A stretch of 8,611 nucleotides of DNA from DAOUMU01 sp034409055 (GTDB lineage Bacteria > Chloroflexota > Anaerolineae > 4572-78 > J111): assembly GCA_034409055.1 (NCBI GenBank), contig DAOUMU010000432.1:1-8611 (forward strand), in the 5' to 3' direction. Position numbers and translations under genes: made by a program. This document shows positions 1-4,252 of the stretch, piece after piece (positions within the stretch are counted from its first letter, which is position 1; each line of letters begins with the position of its first letter). The notes under the pieces were generated by a model. The model saw only the letters and a program-made list of their open reading frames with translations, searched no databases and was not told the origin of the DNA.

Positions 1-11
1 AATTTAAATCA

Positions 12-110
12 TCCCAAAACTTTCGGCGACGTGAAGCGTAAAACGTGAAACGTGAGGGTTTATGGCGTAAAAACATCACGTTTCACGCTTCACGTTTCAC
101 GGAGTTGGGA
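12..110. repeat. Imperfect palindromic element, copy A
   Basis: The arms at 31-55 and 76-100 are reverse complements at 22 of 25 positions around a 20-base loop. Each arm is built from short CGTGAAA/CGTAAAA/GCGTGAA units. Shorter outer arms (TCCCAA at 12-17, TTGGGA at 105-110) extend the symmetry. A related element lies at 366-451, so this is a dispersed repeat family and not a gene. It could form a cruciform or an RNA hairpin. Confidence 0.75.
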
Positions 111-188
111 CAATTATTTTTTCGGAACTGCCTAAGCAGATATAGTTGCCCAGAAAAAGATTTTGAGTTTGTACCCAAACGGGCACAG

Positions 189-242
189 GTAGTAACGACT
201 TCAGTCGTTCCAGGCAGCAACAACGACTAAAGTCGTCACTAC
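189..242. repeat. Nested inverted repeat
   Basis: GTAGTAACGACTT at 189-201 pairs with AAGTCGTCACTAC at 230-242 with a single mismatch (12 of 13). Each arm also carries its own small hairpin (ACGACT...AGTCGT), so the element can fold either as one long stem or as two short ones. It resembles short intergenic palindromes that are scattered in many copies through filamentous bacterial genomes; that comparison is inference. No gene was found around it. Confidence 0.65.
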
Positions 243-365
243 GAGTCAAAAACACACAGTGCTGTGCATTATCTGAATGTCTATAGCAGTGATTGGGTTA
301 TATATTCATAGAACCAGAATTGGCAATGAAAAAGTAGCTTCCGATGAGGCAACCTCATAAAGCAT

Positions 366-451
366 CCAACCACGTAAAACGTAAAGCGTAAAACGTAAAA
401 GTGAGCCGTAGATAAGTCATTACGCTTCACGTTTTACGTTTCACGAGTTGG
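366..451. repeat. Imperfect palindromic element, copy B
   Basis: The arms at 373-398 and 420-445 are reverse complements at 22 of 26 positions and use the same CGTAAAACGT/CGTGAAACG units as copy A. Outer CCAAC (366-370) and GTTGG (447-451) close the palindrome. It sits about 90 bases upstream of the chosen start of the membrane protein gene, so it would lie in or near its promoter or leader. Apart from this element, copy A and the repeat at 189-242, no coding or regulatory signal was supported in 1-464. Confidence 0.7.
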
Positions 452-542
452 CTGGCGACATCAAGTGGAAGTTACTTTTTGCCCCGCTGGCAAGCCAAAT
501 TCTGGTTTGATGATATTGTTGTTCCAACTTTTGGAGCAAGCT

Positions 543-1166
543 ATGAGTAATTATCGACGGCCCTGGTGGTTGATTGTGAACAGGCCGGCCGGGTTGGTGA
601 CCACGGTGCAAGAGGAGTCAAGGCCCGGCGAGCGAGTGTTCATCATTCGGGGTGAACCAATGGTGCAGGGGCTGGCCTGGCTAACCTGGGGGCCGGTTGC
701 GGCCCTGGTGGCTATCCTTTTGTTGGCTATTTTGGCTGTCGCTTTTGAGGTACGAGAGCAAGCCTGGATGGTGCGAGGTCTTGTTGTAGTGGCCTTTTTA
801 GGTTTACCGGCCCTGGCCTGGGGCGGGACAACCATAGCCATGAGCCAGCTTTCTGAAAAGTATCTGCAGGCAGAACGTCAGGCGGACAGACAGGAGTGTG
901 TCATCCGCTTAAATCAAAAACAGGGTGAGCTTTTCTACCGAACCACGGCTCACCCCCAAGAGAACAGGCTGGCCTATGATCATATTCGCCAGGCCAGGTT
1001 GACCTACCCGATTGGGGGAGGAAGGAAGCAGGCTATGCGTCTGACGCTGAGCACCGACGAGGGGCCGGTTGTGCTACTGGACGAAGCTTTAGGGACCCGG
1101 GCCCAAAAAGCTGATCTGGCTAAGGAGATTCAAGAGGCATTAGCCGGGTATGGGGATGCTGCTTAG
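543..1166 (+). CDS. Small two-helix membrane protein of unknown function
   Basis: This 207-aa protein is not recognised. The start at 543 (MSNYRRPWW...) is preferred over an upstream in-frame ATG at 465 because GGAG at 533-536 lies 6 bases ahead of it. The sequence has a short N-terminal stretch, a hydrophobic segment at about residues 43-68 (GLAWLTW...LLLAILAVAF) and a second at about 74-99 (VRGLVVVAFLGLPALAW). A soluble C-terminal domain of about 100 residues follows, with alternating polar and hydrophobic stretches (ECVIRLN, GELFYRTT, AMRLTLSTDEGPVVLL) that suggest a beta-rich fold and a terminal helix. The topology suggests a membrane-anchored domain facing one side; the fold is a guess. 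It is convergent with the BMP gene and shares only the terminator region with it. The gene call is good; the function is unknown. Confidence 0.75.
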   Translation: MSNYRRPWWLIVNRPAGLVTTVQEESRPGERVFIIRGEPMVQGLAWLTWGPVAALVAILLLAILAVAFEVREQAWMVRGLVVVAFLGLPALAWGGTTIAMSQLSEKYLQAERQADRQECVIRLNQKQGELFYRTTAHPQENRLAYDHIRQARLTYPIGGGRKQAMRLTLSTDEGPVVLLDEALGTRAQKADLAKEIQEALAGYGDAA

Positions 1167-1228
1167 CGGGTAGCGGGTGGCAGGGTGGCAAGGTGGCAGG
1201 GTGGCAGGTAGCGGGTGGCAGGTAGCCG
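1167..1228. repeat. Short degenerate GGTGGCA/GGTAGCGG repeats
   Basis: Directly after the stop at 1164-1166 the sequence repeats GGTGGCA, GGTAGCGGGTGGCA and close variants several times through to about 1225. It is purine-rich on the plus strand and probably arose by slippage. No gene or terminator signal is visible in it. Confidence 0.6.
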
Positions 1229-1248
1229 CCGGGCATGGGGATGCCCGG
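1229..1248. repeat. GC-rich hairpin CCGGGCAT-GGGG-ATGCCCGG
   Basis: This is a perfect 8-bp stem (1229-1236 with 1241-1248) around a GGGG loop. It is nearly identical to the longer hairpin at 1271-1294, so the two are copies of one palindrome. It lies 63 bases past the plus-strand gene and may help end its transcription, but no T-run follows on the plus strand, so a classical terminator is not supported. Confidence 0.6.
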
Positions 1249-1260
1249 GTTTACTCGGGT

Positions 1261-1294
1261 AAATAAAAATGGCCGGGCATGGGGATGCCCGGCC
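1261..1294 (-). terminator. Intrinsic terminator of the BMP-family gene
   Basis: A perfect 10-bp stem (1271-1280 with 1285-1294) closes a 4-base loop. Read on the minus strand, the stem is followed at once by ATTTTTATTT (1270-1261), the U-rich tract of a Rho-independent terminator. It lies about 55 bases after the minus-strand stop codon. Both arms and the tract are read directly; function is inferred. Confidence 0.75.
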
Positions 1295-1349
1295 TACGCC
1301 TCTTCAAGGCAGGGGCCCGGTCTATGCCTCTTCAAGGCAGGGGCCCGGC
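1294..1349. repeat. Two 28-bp tandem repeats abutting the BMP stop codon
   Basis: Units 1294-1321 and 1322-1349 differ at only two positions. Each contains CTCTTCAAGG and GGGGCCCGG. The first 15 bases of each unit resemble the last codons of the neighbouring minus-strand gene (CTACTCTTCTTCAAG at 1350-1364), as if the gene's 3' end had been partly copied outward. Each unit also holds a small GCCT/AGGC hairpin. Confidence 0.7.
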
Positions 1350-2267
1350 CTACTCTTCTTCAAGTTCGACCTTAATTTGGCCACTGATGACCTGGGCTTG
1401 AATCTCTTGCATGATGTTCTGGATAGGGGGGGTAACCACCTTGAATACGGAGGGACGAATGGGGGCCATCATGAGGCCGCCTTCGGCAAAACCGTAGCTT
1501 TTGATCACCCCCCCCTCAAAACGGTCTTCGACCACGGCTTGAATGACATCCTCGACCGGCTTGCCCACATTTTTAATACGGCTGGTGAGAACAGCATTTG
1601 GGGCCAGGTCACTGTGGTCGCCGCCAGTGCTGATGATCCAGCGGCCAAATTCACTGGCGGTCTCAATAGCTCCCAGGCCACAACGACCGGCGACCTGGTA
1701 GATAACATCAACGCCGAGGGTGTATTGCGTTTCGGCCAACAGCCGGCCTTTGATCATGTCGTCAAATTCACCCACGTAATCGGAAATAAAGCTGATGGAG
1801 GCGTCAACGTTTTTGACACCCTGGGCATAGCCTAACTCAATCCGGCGCACCACCGGGGTAATGCCACCGCCGATGAAGCCAACCATGCGGGTCTGGGTAA
1901 CCAGAGCGGCCAGGACACCGACCACAAAATCGCCCTCGTACTCTCGATAAATGGCTGACCAAACGTTATCGCCCTCGGCAGCGACATCGACCACGGCAAA
2001 GGGTTTATCGGGATATTTGGCCGCTACCTGGCTAATGGGGGCAGCATTGCCATAACCAATGGCAATGATCAGATCATAATCGGCCTCCACCCACTTTTCA
2101 AGATTACCGGCATTGGACATGAGGTTATTCCATGAGGCGGTTTCAAACTCAATGCCATAGGTTCGTTGGGCTTTCTCAAGGCCGGCATAGGCAGAGTCGT
2201 TAAAGGATCTATCGCCCAGTCCACCAACGCTCAGTTGTAGTCCTACCTTTATTTTTTTGTTGGACAT
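1350..2267 (-). CDS. BMP-family (TmpC/PnrA-like) solute-binding protein without signal peptide
   Basis: This 305-aa protein matches the basic membrane protein (BMP) family of ABC-transporter binding proteins, which typically bind purine nucleosides outside the cell. Visible family features are the N-terminal strand VGLQLSVGGLGDRSFND with the DRSFN motif (about residues 8-24), DYDLIIAIGYG, PDKPFAVVDV, GDFVVGVLAAL, MVGFIGG and the C-terminal FEGGVIKSYGFAEGG. The start is firm: on the minus strand GAGGTGAT (2280-2273) lies 5 bases before the ATG. The protein therefore begins directly with the mature domain, with no signal peptide or lipobox, whereas family members are usually about 330-360 aa lipoproteins. 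No permease or ATPase gene is adjacent. It may work as a cytoplasmic nucleoside-type sensor or be an exported protein that lost its leader. It ends in an acidic EEE tail. Ligand is unknown. Confidence 0.88.
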   Translation of the reverse strand: MSNKKIKVGLQLSVGGLGDRSFNDSAYAGLEKAQRTYGIEFETASWNNLMSNAGNLEKWVEADYDLIIAIGYGNAAPISQVAAKYPDKPFAVVDVAAEGDNVWSAIYREYEGDFVVGVLAALVTQTRMVGFIGGGITPVVRRIELGYAQGVKNVDASISFISDYVGEFDDMIKGRLLAETQYTLGVDVIYQVAGRCGLGAIETASEFGRWIISTGGDHSDLAPNAVLTSRIKNVGKPVEDVIQAVVEDRFEGGVIKSYGFAEGGLMMAPIRPSVFKVVTPPIQNIMQEIQAQVISGQIKVELEEE

Positions 2268-2342
2268 GGCTTATCACCTCTCTTTATTCAATTAAGGCGC
2301 TGGTCTGACGCTGTTTGCGGTTGAACAGCCACAATCCCCCCT

Positions 2343-2560
2343 GACCCCCCAAAGGGGGGAACTTTGTTATAGCCCCCCAAAGGGGGGAACTTTGTTATAG
2401 CCCCCCAAAGGGGGAACTTTATTATAGCCCCCCAAAGGGGAAAACTTTGTTATAGCCCCCCAAAGGGGGAACTTTGTTATAGCCCCCCAAAGGGGAAAAC
2501 TTTGTTATAGCCCCCCAAGGGGGGAACTTGGTTACATTAGCCCCCCAAAGGGGGAACTTT
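2343..2560. repeat. Eight-unit tandem array of C-run/AAA/G-run palindromes
   Basis: The C-runs start at 2345, 2373, 2401, 2428, 2456, 2483, 2511 and 2541, giving a period of 27-30 bp. Each unit is CCCCCC, AA or AAA, then four to six G, then AACTTTGTTATAG or a close variant. Every unit can form a C:G hairpin with a tiny A loop on either strand. The later units are the most diverged. The array lies upstream of the minus-strand BMP gene and probably within its leader RNA, given the promoter at 2643-2671. There are no unique spacers, so it is not CRISPR. Confidence 0.9.
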
Positions 2561-2642
2561 ACCCAGAGGGCATAGACGGATCACATAGCGGGGGCCATGG
2601 GTGTTACTTATCCAAATGGGGCTAACAGGCTGACCCACTCCT

Positions 2643-2671
2643 ATTATATCATTGCTTAAGTTTCTTGACAA
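2643..2671 (-). promoter_or_regulatory. Sigma70-type promoter toward the BMP gene
   Basis: On the minus strand, TTGTCA (2671-2666) and a perfect TATAAT (2648-2643) are separated by exactly 17 bases. Transcription would start near 2636 and give a leader of about 370 bases containing the whole palindrome array before the BMP start. Box sequences and spacing are seen directly; activity is inferred. Confidence 0.6.
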
Positions 2672-2694
2672 TAAATCAAGCGGGGGTGTTTAGT
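2665..2694 (+). promoter_or_regulatory. Weak possible plus-strand promoter overlapping the minus-strand one
   Basis: TTGACA at 2665-2670 is a perfect -35 hexamer, with TTTAGT (4 of 6 consensus) 18 bases on at 2689-2694. Its -35 overlaps the minus-strand -35 almost completely, so the two promoters would be mutually exclusive. It is weaker than the plus-strand candidate at 2865-2894. Confidence 0.25.
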
Positions 2695-2743
2695 ACCTTA
2701 GAAATTGAGTCCTGGCACGTTGGGCAAGAAGTTTGAACGATTT

Positions 2744-2804
2744 GAGAAATTAGAAAATAGAAATTAGAAGTTGTCTGTTTGTCAGCCACTATCCTAAATT
2801 TCTC
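2744..2804. repeat. Imperfect inverted repeat in the TIR gene upstream region
   Basis: GAGAAATTAG (2744-2753) is the reverse complement of CTAAATTTCTC (2794-2804) apart from one extra base. More AT-rich AGAAAT/ATTTCT copies lie alongside. Otherwise 2561-2953 shows only the promoter candidates, a weak CCCC/GGGG hairpin at about 2910-2927 and the 14-base repeats just before the TIR start. Confidence 0.45.
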
Positions 2805-2864
2805 ATTTCTAAATCCGGTTTATCTGGGTCAGGTTGGAAATCTATGACCCGTAAACTAAGTCAG

Positions 2865-2894
2865 TTGTTGATCGGGGGGGAAGTGTAGTATAAT
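2865..2894 (+). promoter_or_regulatory. Probable promoter of the TIR gene
   Basis: A perfect TATAAT at 2889-2894 is preceded 18 bases earlier by TTGTTG (2865-2870), with TTGATC at 2868-2873 as an alternative -35 at 15 bases. The spacer holds a run of eight G. A start near 2901 gives a leader of about 50 bases before the TIR gene. It may also serve the NACHT and RT genes if the three are cotranscribed. Confidence 0.5.
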
Positions 2895-2930
2895 GAAATA
2901 GAAAAAAAGCCCCGATGGCGATGGGGTGAA

Positions 2931-2965
2931 CAATTAACAATGAGTAATTAACAATGAGCAATGAG
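2931..2965 (+). repeat. 14-base direct repeats spanning the TIR start codon
   Basis: CAATTAACAATGAG (2931-2944) and TAATTAACAATGAG (2945-2958) are followed by a partial third copy, CAATGAG (2959-2965). The assigned ATG at 2954 lies in the second copy. The matching ATG in the first copy (2940) opens a three-codon frame that stops at 2949-2951, just before the real start. No Shine-Dalgarno site is visible, so start selection here is unusual. Confidence 0.6.
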
Positions 2966-3865
2966 AGACGTATGACCCAACCAATTGTCTTTATCAGTTA
3001 TAGCCGCGAAGATGAAGCAGAAAAGAACGCTCTGCTAAAGCACCTGGATGTTCTGCAAAAGGCCGGTTTAATTGACCTGTGGAGTGATGACCAGATCAAG
3101 ACCGGGGCCGATTGGGAAACCGAAATTGAACAAGCCATAGCCCGGGCCAGGGTGGCGGTGCTGTTGATCAGTGCCGACTTCCTCACCTCCCAATTTGTGT
3201 TGAGCCAACAAGTACCGGTTCTCCTGGCCCGTCGTCAAAGTGAAGGCCTGGTCATTTTCCCGGTCATTGCTAAAGCCTGTGCCTGGCAAAGGGTGGAATG
3301 GTTAAGGCCAATGAAGGTCAGGCCCCGGCACGGTCACCCTGTTTGGCGTGAAAGCGGTCGCCACGTCGATGAGGAGCTGGCGACGATTGCTGATGAAGTG
3401 GCCGCAGTGGCCGGTGAGCTTGACCCTGCCCCAATTGTGGCCATTATGGGCCGATATGCCCCGGATCAAGGTGACAAGTTGAGGCAGGCAGCCGGTCCCG
3501 AGGCCCTGGCCCTGGCCGGAGAGATATTTGAAGTCGTGCTGGAGCGCATCAAAGAGATAGACCCCCGCGCAGCCCAGAAATACCCGGACAATCCCGAAGG
3601 ATACCAGGTCCCCTTAGCCGATGCCCTGGCTGAACTGCTTCAAGCCGATTTGGACTTTGCGCTCAGGCTCAAGGGGTTGCTGGGGCAATATGAACAGGCG
3701 TTGTCACCAGCCGGTGAGCGGGTTACCCGGACAGGCAGCGGGGTCACTGTTCAGGGTGAAGGGGCCGTGGGTATCCAGCAGGGCGACCAGGGCCAGGTGA
3801 TTATCGGCAGCCAGATCAAGGGGGATGTGCTGGGGCCGGGGGCGAGCAAACGGGATGATGAATAG
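2954..3865 (+). CDS. TIR-domain effector with C-terminal Gly/Gln-rich pairing motif
   Basis: This 303-aa protein starts with a TIR domain (about residues 9-150): VFISYSRED at 12-20 is the first strand and BB-type start, and DLWSDDQIKTGADWETEI at 41-58 leads into AVLLISADFL at 68-77. Glu55, just after Trp54, aligns with the catalytic glutamate of NAD-cleaving TIR domains, with Glu57 as an alternative, so NADase activity is plausible. A helical module follows at about 174-253 (GPEALALAGEIFEVVLERI, LADALAELLQADLDFALRL), similar to adaptor segments seen in other bacterial conflict effectors. Residues 276-299 form a Gly/Gln-rich beta motif shared with the NACHT protein downstream. Met7 (2972) is a possible alternative start, because Met1 lacks a ribosome-binding site. 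It is likely the death effector of the NACHT sensor: activation would deplete NAD and stop or kill the cell. Domain identification is strong; the partner is inferred. Confidence 0.92.
   Translation: MSNERRMTQPIVFISYSREDEAEKNALLKHLDVLQKAGLIDLWSDDQIKTGADWETEIEQAIARARVAVLLISADFLTSQFVLSQQVPVLLARRQSEGLVIFPVIAKACAWQRVEWLRPMKVRPRHGHPVWRESGRHVDEELATIADEVAAVAGELDPAPIVAIMGRYAPDQGDKLRQAAGPEALALAGEIFEVVLERIKEIDPRAAQKYPDNPEGYQVPLADALAELLQADLDFALRLKGLLGQYEQALSPAGERVTRTGSGVTVQGEGAVGIQQGDQGQVIIGSQIKGDVLGPGASKRDDE
3779..3850 (+). other. Segment encoding the shared Gly/Gln-rich motif, effector copy
   Basis: This encodes residues 276-299 of the TIR protein, reading QGDQGQV, IIGSQIK, GDVLGPGASK, four residues from the C-terminus. 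The copy in the NACHT gene (4730-4801) is identical at 18 of 24 residues and 57 of 72 bases, including a 22-base perfect match (3778-3799 with 4729-4750). Most substitutions are conservative (I/L, I/V, S/T), as expected for a selected beta-forming interface. Confidence 0.8.
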
Positions 3866-4252
3866 CAGCCGGATGATGAAGATTAAAAAATTAATCGGGT
3901 AATCGATCCGCCCAGAGGCGCGAGGCTGAAGCCGTCGCGCTGAAAGGGCAAAGGACGTTAAAACGCCCTGGAAATGGCCCGAAATGGCTGATTGGCCAGC
4001 CCGATAGGGCTTCGCTCTCTCAGCACGGTGGCCCTGCCCTGTGGGTTAGCCCCGTGCGATCGGTGGTCAGTTTATTACCGGATTATTTTCTTAAAGTTCA
4101 TTAGCGGGCTGAAGAGACTGAATCGGTGTCAAACAGCACGTTTTAACGTGCTTGAGCTATTAGCCTGGGGGTTTAGCCCCAGGCAACGGTAGCAAGCATA
4201 TTAGCGAATTAGATCTTTAAAGTTCATCATTCGCAGCCAAAAGAGGTGCTCA
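3866..4252. other. 387-base non-coding spacer with four strong hairpins
   Basis: No convincing gene lies between the TIR and NACHT genes. Four hairpins are visible: 3918-3940 (GCGCGA/TCGCGC with inner GGCT/AGCC); 4023-4057 (GCACGG plus GGC pairing with GCC plus CCGTGC, one bulged T); 4135-4152 (AGCACGTT/AACGTGCT); and 4163-4184 (GCCTGGGG/CCCCAGGC, perfect 8-bp stem). None is followed by a T-run on the plus strand, so they are not clear terminators. They may be dispersed palindromic repeats or a structured leader controlling NACHT expression. TTAAAGTTCAT occurs at both 4091-4101 and 4217-4227, flanking the last two hairpins. GAGGTG at 4243-4248 is the NACHT ribosome-binding site. Confidence 0.6.

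Noticed and set aside
45..230. 61-residue plus-strand open frame over the first palindrome
   Set aside because: It runs through two inverted repeats, has no ribosome-binding site and no recognisable protein character.
465..542. Upstream in-frame ATG extending the membrane protein by 26 residues
   Set aside because: No ribosome-binding site there, whereas GGAG sits 6 bases before the ATG at 543; the extension has no membrane-protein or signal character.
1269..1835. 188-residue plus-strand frame
   Set aside because: It is antisense to the clearly recognisable BMP-family gene and begins in hairpin and tandem-repeat DNA.
2343..2560. CRISPR array
   Set aside because: The units are back-to-back near-identical copies with no unique spacers and no cas genes nearby.
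2561..2640. Riboswitch in the BMP leader
   Set aside because: No known aptamer consensus could be recognised; only promoter and repeat features were supportable.
3992..4192. 66-residue plus-strand frame between TIR and NACHT genes
   Set aside because: It spans three hairpins, lacks a ribosome-binding site and shows no protein-like composition.
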